Source: PLGF01 sp052139695
GTDB lineage: Bacteria > Verrucomicrobiota > Verrucomicrobiia > Limisphaerales > Palsa-1400
NCBI GenBank assembly: GCA_052139695.1
Contig: JBKQWF010000090.1
Location: 1 to 62,988 of the forward strand
Length of the DNA stretch: 62,988 nucleotides
Direction of reading: 5' to 3'
Under the pieces are notes generated by a model, which saw nothing but the letters and a program-made list of their open reading frames with translations, had not been told where the DNA came from and searched no databases. Both the position numbers and the translations under genes were made by a program. Position 1 is the stretch's first letter, and every line of letters begins with the position of its first letter. Below, piece after piece: positions 9,183 through 17,998 of this stretch.

Positions 9183-10508
9183 TCAATATTCTGTCGCCGT
9201 TTGTTTTAAGGGCTGACTGGCGGCGTCGGCCGTCGCGGCTACTTCGCCGAGCGCGACGAGGGCCGCTCGCAGAGCGTTTTGGGCGAAGTTCTCGCAAGAA
9301 AAACCGTCCACAATGCGCTGGCTGGCTCGCCCCATGGCCTGCCGGAGCGGCAGACTCCTTTCCAATGCCAGCAGAACTTCGGCGAGGGCATCGGCGGAAT
9401 TCGGATCAAAGACAAACCCATTCTGGCGAACGCTGCTTGCCACGCCCCGCAATTCCTGACGGGTGACTGCGTCCACCGCCGGCCAGCCGGGTTCCAATAA
9501 ATCCTCCGCACAACCGGCGGTTTCACTCACGACCACGGGCAAACCGGAAGCCATCGCTTCATTCACGACCAATCCCCACTCCTCCCACAGGCTTGGCAAG
9601 ACGAATGCGTCTGCCAACGCATAGAATACCGGGTTTTCCTCAATCTGCCGGAAACCATAGAAATGAACTCCAGGCGGCAATTCATGGTGGGGCGCGGACC
9701 CGTTTCCAGCCGCCCGCTTTCCGGCCTCCGCCTTTTCGTACACAACCAACCCCAGTTCCTGGCACACTTTGCGCAATCCCTCCTCCCCTTCGCCGGAACC
9801 AACCACCACGAGGTGAGTCTGGCTTGCCGGGTTCAGACACAGAAAATGGCCGTAAGCGCGCAGCAGAGTGCCGAGATTTTTCTTGGCGACAAAGCGGCCA
9901 AGGCTGAGAAAGTAATGGTCCGGCAATTCATACTGATTTCTGATTTGCTCCAGGCGTCCTCTGATTTCGCCGGCCCGTCTGGCGAAAAGGTCATTGTCAA
10001 CCGCATCGTATCCGGTGAATATTTTGTCGGAGGACAATCCCAGGGAAGTGAAGTAACGCCGTTGCGGTTCACCGGCCACAAACCCGGCGTGGAACTTTGC
10101 TACCACCTGCCTCTTAAAGGCCGCCTTTAATCCCTGCGCCCGGGCCGTGCCAGCATGGGTGTCATTCATCATCACGACTCGCCCTCCAAACATTCGGACG
10201 GCGGTGTTCAGAGCCAAAGACCAGTGGTCATAAGACGGCAGCAACGCCACATCGGTTTTCAATCTCCGAGGGATCAAGAGCAAGCGATTGATTCTGCTGA
10301 ATGGGAATCTTGTCTCGTCCTTGCCCAAGTCAATATGAACTACCCCCTCTGGCAAAGCATTGGTTTCCCATTGGTAATCGCTGCTTCCAGAAAAGAGCGA
10401 TACTCCCGTTGCGTGGTGTCCCTGCCGCGTAGCATGATCGCGAAAAGCTTCAAACCGCTTGCAGTGATAGGGGCTCCACGATCCCCAGACGATGATCAGG
10501 CGTGCCAT
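9183..10508 (-). CDS. GT4-family glycosyltransferase
   Basis: 441 residues, ATG start at 10508. GT-B architecture: donor-domain motif YFLSLGRFVAKKNLGTLLRAY around residue 215 and the EX7E region FVLPSLWEEWGLVVNEAMASGLPVVVS around residue 325. The N-terminal WGSWSPYHCKRFEAFRD segment resembles family members that act on lipid-linked oligosaccharides. A 30-residue Ala/Gly-rich stretch (KAEAGKRAAGNGSAPHHELP, about residues 265-285) is an insertion. One sugar of the repeat unit is the inferred product. Confidence 0.88.
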   Translation of the reverse strand: MARLIIVWGSWSPYHCKRFEAFRDHATRQGHHATGVSLFSGSSDYQWETNALPEGVVHIDLGKDETRFPFSRINRLLLIPRRLKTDVALLPSYDHWSLALNTAVRMFGGRVVMMNDTHAGTARAQGLKAAFKRQVVAKFHAGFVAGEPQRRYFTSLGLSSDKIFTGYDAVDNDLFARRAGEIRGRLEQIRNQYELPDHYFLSLGRFVAKKNLGTLLRAYGHFLCLNPASQTHLVVVGSGEGEEGLRKVCQELGLVVYEKAEAGKRAAGNGSAPHHELPPGVHFYGFRQIEENPVFYALADAFVLPSLWEEWGLVVNEAMASGLPVVVSETAGCAEDLLEPGWPAVDAVTRQELRGVASSVRQNGFVFDPNSADALAEVLLALERSLPLRQAMGRASQRIVDGFSCENFAQNALRAALVALGEVAATADAASQPLKQTATEY

Positions 10509-10629
10509 TCTGTTCCAGCTTGAATCTTACAGAAAAAACGAATTAACAGACTACAACCAGATGCTGGCCGGGCTTCGCCATGAAAGAACCTTTCCGGTCT
10601 CTGGAATTCTGCCTGCCACCGTCCGCACG

Positions 10630-11301
10630 TCAGGCCTTTTTTGCATACACGAATAGTTGCCGGCGCTTGCGGATCACGCTATGCATCCAGCATAAAAGGT
10701 CGAAGATCGTTTGCGGAATTTTGCCATATACAGATGGCCAGCCACGAAACCACGAGTGGGTGATTATCTTGATCTTAAGCGGCGTGAACCCCGCACCAAC
10801 CAATGTATTCGTCATCAACCTGGGAGTCCAGGTATGTAAGTGATGATCAGGATCTGCTGCTGTATGGTCCGTTTGTGCGCGCCAATCATCTATGGGAACA
10901 GCGATGACAAGTTTTCCATTCGGGGACAATAAATCGCGCAAGCCGCAAAGCGCTTCGATCGGATTCGGAACATGTTCGAGGCAGTGGTGCGAAATGATCA
11001 CATCAAAATCGCGTTCGACGACCTCGGAGATAAATTTATAGACTTTGACTTGATTGGCCTTGCAAATCGGATGCGCTTGTTCATTTATCTCAATGCCCAC
11101 TTTTTCCCGGCAAACAAGTTCCCGCAAAAGCCAGCCGCCAGCACATCCAAAATCTAGAACGCGATCAGTTGGTTGCACCAGCGAGGCAAACTTCCGCACA
11201 TCCAGTTTCGCGCCCAGGGCTGCAAAGCGGTTCTGGGCGGCGAAATAGACCTTGCCTCGTTCCGCCTGGTAATGTTCTGATGCTTGACATTGAGTACTCA
11301 T
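10630..11301 (-). CDS. Class I SAM-dependent methyltransferase (Methyltransf_11/23 type)
   Basis: 223 residues, ATG start at 11301. Motif I is VLDFGCAGGWLLREL (about residue 47), motif II VGIEINEQA, and the post-I segment DVIISHHCLEHVPNPIEAL, followed by LLSPNGKLVIAVPIDDW. These are normal for small-molecule or sugar methyltransferases. It sits between two GT4 genes, so methylation of a sugar residue or a lipid-linked intermediate is the likely role. Confidence 0.85.
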   Translation of the reverse strand: MSTQCQASEHYQAERGKVYFAAQNRFAALGAKLDVRKFASLVQPTDRVLDFGCAGGWLLRELVCREKVGIEINEQAHPICKANQVKVYKFISEVVERDFDVIISHHCLEHVPNPIEALCGLRDLLSPNGKLVIAVPIDDWRAQTDHTAADPDHHLHTWTPRLMTNTLVGAGFTPLKIKIITHSWFRGWPSVYGKIPQTIFDLLCWMHSVIRKRRQLFVYAKKA

Positions 11302-11387
11302 ATAAAATTGTTGTCGTGGGCCGGATTAATTTTAGCGCGAAACGGTTTTCCTTTCGAGCAAGCTTGGATTTTTCTTTGCCCCGGGTA

Positions 11388-12545
11388 TCAGACGCGGCCT
11401 GCCCGAAATTTTTTTTCATAGAAGCCAAGCGCCTTTTCGTTGCTGAATTCCTGAGCCAGCACCACCACCGCCAGTCGCCTGATTTTCAAGGCCAGTTCCT
11501 CGTCCCGCGCCAGCTTGACGAGGAACTTGGCCAGTTTTTCCGGATCATGCTGGTTCAGAAGAAAGCCTGTCTGGCCGTCTTTGATAAATTCGGAAAGTCC
11601 CCCGTAATGGCAAGAGGCAACACAAAGGCAGCCGTGACTTGCCGCTTCCAGCGGCGTGCAGCCGAGCGCATCAAAATCCGTATTGAATAACTGGGCGTCC
11701 CAAGCGCGATAATAGGGATCCATGTTCTGAATCCACCCCTGAAAATGCACTTTGTCCGCGATCCCCAACTCCAGCGCGAGGGTTCGCAGACTGTTCTCCT
11801 CCGGACCGCCACCACAGATATAGAACCTGGCATGGGGAAGCTGGAGAGACACCTGTTGAGCGGTCCTCAAAAAGACATCGAACCGTTTGCGCGGGATGAG
11901 CCATCCCCCATTGCCGATGAGAAACGCGTCTTGGGGCATCTGCAGTTCGGCGCGGGCGGCCCGTTTGTCCGCCAGCCTTTTTTCCTCATTCACGTAATGG
12001 ACATCAAAGCCATTGCGCACCACATGCATTCTGGGCTTAAGCCACGGAGCGATTCTTGAAGCCTCATTTCGCGTGAATTCCGTGGGATAGGTGATAGCCT
12101 CCAGCCTCGATCCCGTTGCCAGATAGAAAGCGGTCCAACGCAGCCGCGACAAACAGTTCTCAAAATGATGGTAATGGTGGCTCATCAGTATTCTCTTGCC
12201 GGTGAGGTGGGCGGCTGCCAGACAGCTGGCGCAGGTGCCGATGACCCACACCTTGTCACTGGATTTGCAAACCGTTTTGACGTGTCGTTGAAAGGCTGGA
12301 AAGCTGCGCCAGCCAAATCTGCCCCGGTAATCAAAGGCCTTCACCTCGGGATCAATCGCCAGAACTCTCGGCATTCCCGGCCCCCATACCCTTGCTGTGG
12401 CAATCTTCACCCTGAATCCACGCATCTGAAGCTGATCAAAAAGCGAATACGCCACCTTCTCCATCCCCCCGAGATTCGTGCATTGAAGCAACGCCGTCAC
12501 GGAGATCTCCTGAACCGGTTTTTGAGCTTCGGGAGTCATTGTCAT
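11388..12545 (-). CDS. GT4-family glycosyltransferase
   Basis: 385 residues from the ATG at 12545, which overlaps the stop of the polymerase gene (ATGA); an ATG at 12539 is an alternative. The acceptor loop is TNLGGMEKVAYSLFDQL, the donor-site segment is FLIGNGGWLIPRKRFDVFL, and the EX7E region is DALGCTPLEAASHGCLCVAS. A retaining sugar transferase acting in the cytoplasm on the lipid-linked repeat unit is the expected role. Confidence 0.88.
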   Translation of the reverse strand: MTMTPEAQKPVQEISVTALLQCTNLGGMEKVAYSLFDQLQMRGFRVKIATARVWGPGMPRVLAIDPEVKAFDYRGRFGWRSFPAFQRHVKTVCKSSDKVWVIGTCASCLAAAHLTGKRILMSHHYHHFENCLSRLRWTAFYLATGSRLEAITYPTEFTRNEASRIAPWLKPRMHVVRNGFDVHYVNEEKRLADKRAARAELQMPQDAFLIGNGGWLIPRKRFDVFLRTAQQVSLQLPHARFYICGGGPEENSLRTLALELGIADKVHFQGWIQNMDPYYRAWDAQLFNTDFDALGCTPLEAASHGCLCVASCHYGGLSEFIKDGQTGFLLNQHDPEKLAKFLVKLARDEELALKIRRLAVVVLAQEFSNEKALGFYEKKFRAGRV

Positions 12546-13930
12546 TCTCTTATGCCTCCCGGTTTCGCCTGCACTATGCGCAGCCGGTCGCCTGCCCGCA
12601 GAGTCATGGCGTACGCCGGCACGCGGGCGCCGCCCAGAAACCAGATTAGTCCCAACCAAACGAGAAAAGGCAGCCAGGTCCAAAGCAAGAACTTATAAAT
12701 CGAGATGCCCCCGTCCCGAAACCATAACGTGAGCATGGCCAAACCAGAGATATAAAACAAGGTGGCAATGGGTTCGTTGTTCTGATTCCAAAACCAGCGA
12801 TGAGATTTTCCAACAATCAGGCCACCCAACGACATGAGAATCACCACCCCAACCCAACCACCACTAATCCAGCCATCCCCGGCCAAGCTGACGGTCAAGC
12901 CCACAAAGTTGCCGTAGGCGCCTAAATGAATCCTCTGAAACGGTGCTCCCGTCGGTTTCCCCTTCCAAAGAATGCGGGGGATGGGTTCGGTAAAGAGTTG
13001 AAGGTATTGCAGCCCGTAGGTGTAGGTCTCGGTGCGCTTGGGCACGACCCCCACCACGTAGCACAGGTAATCAAAATTGGCAAAGTTCTGGGTGTCGTAG
13101 CGCAGCTTTCTCTTTTCCTCGGACGACATGCCTGGACGTATGTCAGCGATCGCATTTGGGTTTTCCTCGCCTGTAAAAAAATCTTTGAGCACCTCCCGGT
13201 TGTGTCCCAGCAGACTGAACAACATGAGGATCGGAATGGCAAGGGCGATCGACCATGGAGGCAACCAGCGGCGGCGCAGCTGCCAGCAATGCGCAAAGGC
13301 GATAATCAGGAAAAACATGATAATCGTCCACCGCGACCAGCCTGTCCAAGAGCGGTAGGCCACATACAACACAATGGGCGGTAAATTGAACCAGTGAAAA
13401 CGCGTTACCAAAAGCCAGGCACACAGCAATGGGGCCAGCATGAATTGGGCGTCATTGAGCCATCCGGTGGAATGGGTCTGGATAAACACCCCGTTCTCCG
13501 CCCGTTCTCCTGACGTTTCCGCTCCCCCTTGCGTCGTGGCGATGGAGACAGCCACGTAGGGCAGCAAAATCAGAGTCGTCCAGATCAACGCCCGGCGCTG
13601 CAACGGAGAAAGCCCCCGGGCTAGTCCGGGAGGGAACCCGATTTGTGCCCGTCCAAAATAGAGGCTGACTCCCACAAACGCAATCAGTGCCACCGAACTC
13701 ACGCCCAGGGCGCGGACAAAACTCGCCTCATCCGGCCGGAAAACCATGTAGTTCCATACCGAATCAAATCCCATAAAATGCACCTGCAATGGTCGGAGAA
13801 CGAAAACCAGTCCATGGAACCCCAGGTAACTGGTTGCCGGGTGAAAAATCGATGCTTGCCCGCTGGCAAAAAACACGCCGAGGACCGCTAGCCAGACCAA
13901 CACTTGTAAATAGAGCGCTGGTTCAATCAT
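12542..13930 (-). CDS. Wzy-like polysaccharide polymerase (O-antigen ligase/polymerase type membrane protein)
   Basis: 462 residues from the ATG at 13930, which places the first membrane helix (LYLQVLVWLAVLGVFFASG) at the N-terminus; a GTG at 13981 is an in-frame alternative. I count about 10-11 hydrophobic segments and a large polar loop of about 100 residues between residues 255 and 350 (EENPNAIADIRPGMSSEEKR...), the usual Wzy arrangement. Wzy polymerases have little conserved sequence, so this call rests on topology and on position among transferases and a flippase. Confidence 0.75.
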   Translation of the reverse strand: MIEPALYLQVLVWLAVLGVFFASGQASIFHPATSYLGFHGLVFVLRPLQVHFMGFDSVWNYMVFRPDEASFVRALGVSSVALIAFVGVSLYFGRAQIGFPPGLARGLSPLQRRALIWTTLILLPYVAVSIATTQGGAETSGERAENGVFIQTHSTGWLNDAQFMLAPLLCAWLLVTRFHWFNLPPIVLYVAYRSWTGWSRWTIIMFFLIIAFAHCWQLRRRWLPPWSIALAIPILMLFSLLGHNREVLKDFFTGEENPNAIADIRPGMSSEEKRKLRYDTQNFANFDYLCYVVGVVPKRTETYTYGLQYLQLFTEPIPRILWKGKPTGAPFQRIHLGAYGNFVGLTVSLAGDGWISGGWVGVVILMSLGGLIVGKSHRWFWNQNNEPIATLFYISGLAMLTLWFRDGGISIYKFLLWTWLPFLVWLGLIWFLGGARVPAYAMTLRAGDRLRIVQAKPGGIRE

Positions 13931-14011
13931 GCCGGTCTTAATTCCGCCAGTTCCGCTAGAGTCTGCATGAATTGGATTCACGGGCAGTTTTTCGCTGTTC
14001 GGTCTTCGCTT

Positions 14012-14779
14012 TCATTTCATGAACCGCGTAAAATCGCTCCCGTGCCACAGGCCTAGCTCCCTGATGAAATTTGGATCGCTCCTCTGTTTGGGAAACAAGT
14101 CCTCCGCTATCATATCCACTGGTTTTGGAAGACGGAATGGAGACAATTGTAGGTTGATGGCCCGGAAACCTCCCGTAAGAATGTCCGTATTGCGCGTAAG
14201 CAAGGGATAGTTTGTCGTAAGCACATATGGGATGCCCGATTTGGCTATGTTGCTGAAAACTAGGCGCACATCGCGAAAACTCAAATGGATGAGACAGTCG
14301 CGGCACAATAGCAGGTCCGCTGCTGGCAGCGAATCCTTCATCAGGTCCAAAACGCAAAAGCGGCGATTGCTGGATCGGTATTTGGCATTATTCTGGCCGA
14401 TCAGCTCGGGGACGATATCTCCGCCGATATAAGGTCGGCTGCCGAGCTCCACGAGTTTCATCCAACTGAAGTCTCCGCAAGGGGCATCCAGCAGGCTGCC
14501 AACCGAATAAGTTTGGAGCAGCTTCGGAAGTTCCTGGCGCAGCGACCTGGTCTGCTCGTAATCCGATCCCATTCCGGACACGGATGTCCCTGGCCAACTG
14601 CGATTGCGGTAGATATCTTCAAACACTTTCGCTGCCGGAGCGTTGATCAAACGCCAGTTCCGTATCCCCGCTCGCACCCTCAGCACAGGATGGAATAAAA
14701 AGTCCGGGCAGACCTGCTTTATTATCGTCTTAATTTTGGCTTTCACAGATTCCCACTTGAACAAAGAGCGCCAGTTCAA
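14012..14779 (-). CDS. Class I SAM-dependent methyltransferase
   Basis: 255 residues from a TTG at 14779 that overlaps the upstream stop as TTGA; no ATG lies within the first 69 residues. Motif I is SLLDAPCGDFSWMKLVE around residue 95, motif II GGDIVPELI, and the acidic post-I segment ADLLLCRDCLIHLSF. This family often occurs in polysaccharide clusters. The substrate is not deducible. Confidence 0.8.
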   Translation of the reverse strand: MNWRSLFKWESVKAKIKTIIKQVCPDFLFHPVLRVRAGIRNWRLINAPAAKVFEDIYRNRSWPGTSVSGMGSDYEQTRSLRQELPKLLQTYSVGSLLDAPCGDFSWMKLVELGSRPYIGGDIVPELIGQNNAKYRSSNRRFCVLDLMKDSLPAADLLLCRDCLIHLSFRDVRLVFSNIAKSGIPYVLTTNYPLLTRNTDILTGGFRAINLQLSPFRLPKPVDMIAEDLFPKQRSDPNFIRELGLWHGSDFTRFMK

Positions 14780-15930
14780 TCATGGAGACAGAAGTAATGT
14801 TGGGGATTCGAGAGGCAATTGAGCCATTGTTGGGAAACGGCCGCATATCCGTAGCGTCCTTCCACCCACTGATGAATCCGTTGGGAGCTAATCTGACCAG
14901 CGCGGATTCTGCCGGCCATGGCCAAAAGTCCACCCTCAAAGTCCTCCCACTTCGTGCTCGTGACGATGGCGTCAGGGTTATTTTCGCCCAATTCTTCGGT
15001 TCCACCGGCCGCCGTCGCCACGAAGGGAACCCCGCGCGACATCGCTTCAACCAGGACCAAAGGCAAGCCTTCGTCCATGCTGGGCAAAACCACAAGGTCG
15101 CTCTCTGACAGAATTCGCGGCAATGAACTCAATTCGTATTTGCCATGAAGGCGGACACTTTCGGAGAGTTTGGCCTCAGCCACAAAAGCGCAAAGTTCGT
15201 TGAGCATTTTTCCGTCCTCGTCTGATCCGTAAACGTCCAATCTCGCGGAGGCAAGAGCGGGATGGGCGCTCAAAGCCGGCCAGCGGCGAACAAGCTGACC
15301 TGGCCGCTTGTGGGCCACCAATCTGCCTAAAAAAACCACCCGCAACGGGCCCTTTTCCCCGACCCCTTGCCGCGATGGGGCCGGCATCGGGTGATCCGAA
15401 GTGAGAAAAGGAATAACGCGGATGGGCTTTCGCGGCCAATACTCCTGCATCCGCCCAGCCACTTTCCTGGAATTGGCGACCGAGACGTCCAATTGACGAG
15501 CGCATTGTCCGGCCAGGCTATCCGGCCCGGGCGGGATGACAATTTCATGGTTGATGCTCACCGTGCCGGGCGGCCGCAGCCGATGCATCAGGAAATGCGA
15601 GTGGCCCGCCCCAATGCAGTAAAGTGAATTTGCCCGGCTGGGCACGAGCAATGGCCACGACAGCCGCGAATAAGCCGCCGCCAGCTTTCGTCTGCGCCGG
15701 ATGAGGGGCGGCGGGAGATGGAACCTGACACCCGAGGCCTCGAGTCCTGCTAATTCTTGAAGACTCCAATTCGCGCCGGTGGCATACACAACCACTTCTA
15801 TCCCCTGTCGCCGCAAAAGCTGACAAAGCAGTATCAAATGTGTCCGTATGCCGCCCAACCCCAGGATCGTTCCACTAATGATGACCCTGTGTTTAGTCTT
15901 GGCGGAAACGGTATCTGGTTGCTGGTTCAA
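14776..15930 (-). CDS. GT4-family glycosyltransferase
   Basis: 384 residues from a TTG at 15930 overlapping the upstream stop (TTGA). The acceptor loop is GTILGLGGIRTHLILLCQLL, the donor-side segment is LRVVFLGRLVAHKRPGQL, and the EX7E region is SDLVVLPSMDEGLPLVLVEAMSRGVPFVA. No ATG precedes the first conserved segment, which supports the TTG. The role is addition of one sugar of the repeat unit. Confidence 0.87.
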   Translation of the reverse strand: MNQQPDTVSAKTKHRVIISGTILGLGGIRTHLILLCQLLRRQGIEVVVYATGANWSLQELAGLEASGVRFHLPPPLIRRRRKLAAAYSRLSWPLLVPSRANSLYCIGAGHSHFLMHRLRPPGTVSINHEIVIPPGPDSLAGQCARQLDVSVANSRKVAGRMQEYWPRKPIRVIPFLTSDHPMPAPSRQGVGEKGPLRVVFLGRLVAHKRPGQLVRRWPALSAHPALASARLDVYGSDEDGKMLNELCAFVAEAKLSESVRLHGKYELSSLPRILSESDLVVLPSMDEGLPLVLVEAMSRGVPFVATAAGGTEELGENNPDAIVTSTKWEDFEGGLLAMAGRIRAGQISSQRIHQWVEGRYGYAAVSQQWLNCLSNPQHYFCLHD

Positions 15931-16697
15931 GCAATACCCTCTCCCTCACGGTGTAACATGGCCAACTGAAACCCGGCATGCTCTAGTGGTTTGCAGGCCA
16001 TGTGCAGACCCGCTTGCTCAAATATTCCGAGCAATTCCTGCTGCTGCGCATCAGGCGCCGCATGAATCTCAATCATTAAACGTTGTACTCCTTGCAAGAG
16101 CTTTGGGTAGTTTCGCGCAAATTCGTATTCTGCTTCCTCAATGTCGATTTTCAGTAAATCAACCTGCCGATTGCCGACAAGCTGATCCAAATCCAGGTAT
16201 TCAACTGAAACCCCTCGTCCTGAACCGTTTTTTTGCAAACTGGCGGAGAGAAAATTATGGGGCGAGACCCAGAGCGTGGTGGTTCCAGTTCGTTTCCCTA
16301 TGACGCCGTGCTTTAATTCGTAGTGAGGACACAGCCCGGACCGGGCCAAATTGCGCCTGATCACAGGCAACAATTGCGGGTTAGGCTCCACCAACAAATA
16401 CTCTGGCTGCGTTCCTTTGAATCGAAGCTGGAAACAAACATCCGCCAGCATACTAAAATGACCGCAATGCGCGCCCAAATCGACCACCAAGGCGGGTGGC
16501 TTATCCACCCAATGGAACAGCTGCCAATAAAAGGGGTGGAAAAAGACATCCTGGAGACTGTTGACTTGAAACTTGCTATCTAGAGCCAGCGGGTGTCTGC
16601 CTGGAAGTTCCACTTGACATGTAACCAATCCCGCGCATCGCCGATAAAGAAAGGCCTTAAAAGCCCGGACGGTTTCCAAGAAACTGTGGGTTTCCAT
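15927..16697 (-). CDS. FkbM-family SAM-dependent methyltransferase
   Basis: 256 residues from the ATG at 16697; a TTG at 16706 overlaps the upstream stop as TTGA and would add three residues. Motif I is ALVVDLGAHCGHFSMLAD, followed by LLVEPNPQLLPVIRRNL and the FkbM-typical VDLLKIDIEEAEYEFARN. It is the second FkbM member of the cluster and only distantly similar to the one at 2315-3100. Sugar O-methylation is the probable role. Confidence 0.83.
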   Translation of the reverse strand: METHSFLETVRAFKAFLYRRCAGLVTCQVELPGRHPLALDSKFQVNSLQDVFFHPFYWQLFHWVDKPPALVVDLGAHCGHFSMLADVCFQLRFKGTQPEYLLVEPNPQLLPVIRRNLARSGLCPHYELKHGVIGKRTGTTTLWVSPHNFLSASLQKNGSGRGVSVEYLDLDQLVGNRQVDLLKIDIEEAEYEFARNYPKLLQGVQRLMIEIHAAPDAQQQELLGIFEQAGLHMACKPLEHAGFQLAMLHREGEGIA

Positions 16698-16702
16698 TGT
16701 GA

Positions 16703-17983
16703 TCAAAACACGTCCACTACAGGCGACCGGGACAAGGGCGCTGCGGCAACCAAAGCACGGCGACGCTCCAACACGAGCGCGTCGATGAGTTTGGCATTGG
16801 AGGGCAAGTCAAATCTCCTAACCGTCTGAAGCGCGTTGTGGGACATTTCGGCCAACAATGGACGGCAAGCATCTAGCCGCGCTATTGCATCCGCCAGCGC
16901 CTGACTGTCGCGGGCGGGAACGATGAAGCCGTCCACTCCTTCGGTCACGACGTTGCCGCAATTGGGTGTCGTGACTACGGGGAGACCGTGTGCCATAGCT
17001 TCCAGTTGGGTGACGGCGAAGCCGTCGGATAGAGTCGGCAACACAAACAGGTGAGCCTGCCGATAGCAATCACCCAGTTGATCGCGGGTCACCCTTCCGA
17101 TCACCTTGACGTTGCCAGGAAAGGACCGGACGGCGTGCTCGGAAATTCCCAGGGGCCCGGCGAGCAGGAATTCAACCTTCTGCCGTTCCAGTTTGCGGGC
17201 GGCCTCAACGAGGTACTGAATGCCTTTGCGCAAGATCACGCTGCCCAGCCACAGCACTTTCAAAGGCCCCTCGGGATGAATGGCCTTAAGCATGTGCTCC
17301 TTCCTCAGGTCAATGGCCAGCGGGACCACGATGATCTTCTCAAACGGCACGCCTTGCCGCGTCAGGGCCTCACGCGACCAATTCGAGTTGACCAGGACCA
17401 AGTCGGCGGCGGCCCATTCTGCTTTCACACGATCCCAATAATCCTGGGACATCCGCCCCGGTATCCCTTCCCAGCTCGGCCAGCGTTCCGCCTCTTCCAA
17501 GACGATGTTCTCCTCGACCAAACCTGGATCCACTTGATCCAGGACCGTAAAAACGCCTCTTTGCTTGAGGGTTTCCATGGCTTCAAGGCAGTTGGAGTTG
17601 AAGCCAAAAAAGCAATCTCTCTCCGGGTCAATCTCAACCTGGCGCAAGTGACGGCGCATTTGCAGGGCGTACCAGCGCCCGAACCTGCAATACTGGACCG
17701 ACATTTCCGTCCGGGAGAGTTTTTTCGTCCGCAGGTTCTGAGCCGCGCGCCAGAGCGTCGCGACCCGAGTGAAAGAAACGACTCGATCCAGCGGTATTTC
17801 GACGTTAAAGCGCGTCGCCAGGGCGCGCGCAGCGGCCGGGCCGCGACGGAGCAACGAACGGCCCCATCGGCACCAGATGTCCACATAGAGCAGCTTGAGC
17901 GCGCCCAAACGTTGGAATGAAACCGGCACGGCGTATGTTTGCCGCGAACCCTCTTGGGCGACGATCCAGTTAAAAGAAGTCAT
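16703..17983 (-). CDS. GT4-family glycosyltransferase
   Basis: 426 residues, ATG start at 17983. The donor-side motif is LKVLWLGSVILRKGIQYLVEAA (about residue 240) and the EX7E region is AHLFVLPTLSDGFAVTQLEAMAHGLPVVT. The N-terminal 200 residues are long and basic and carry no recognisable second domain. It lies 15 bp after the flippase gene and overlaps the following FkbM gene. Confidence 0.87.
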   Translation of the reverse strand: MTSFNWIVAQEGSRQTYAVPVSFQRLGALKLLYVDIWCRWGRSLLRRGPAAARALATRFNVEIPLDRVVSFTRVATLWRAAQNLRTKKLSRTEMSVQYCRFGRWYALQMRRHLRQVEIDPERDCFFGFNSNCLEAMETLKQRGVFTVLDQVDPGLVEENIVLEEAERWPSWEGIPGRMSQDYWDRVKAEWAAADLVLVNSNWSREALTRQGVPFEKIIVVPLAIDLRKEHMLKAIHPEGPLKVLWLGSVILRKGIQYLVEAARKLERQKVEFLLAGPLGISEHAVRSFPGNVKVIGRVTRDQLGDCYRQAHLFVLPTLSDGFAVTQLEAMAHGLPVVTTPNCGNVVTEGVDGFIVPARDSQALADAIARLDACRPLLAEMSHNALQTVRRFDLPSNAKLIDALVLERRRALVAAAPLSRSPVVDVF

Positions 17984-17998
17984 GAAGCGAACCGCCTA

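Noticed and set aside
17051..17920. A 289-codon open frame opposite a GT4 gene
   Set aside because: Antisense shadow of a clear glycosyltransferase; no ribosome site or motif.
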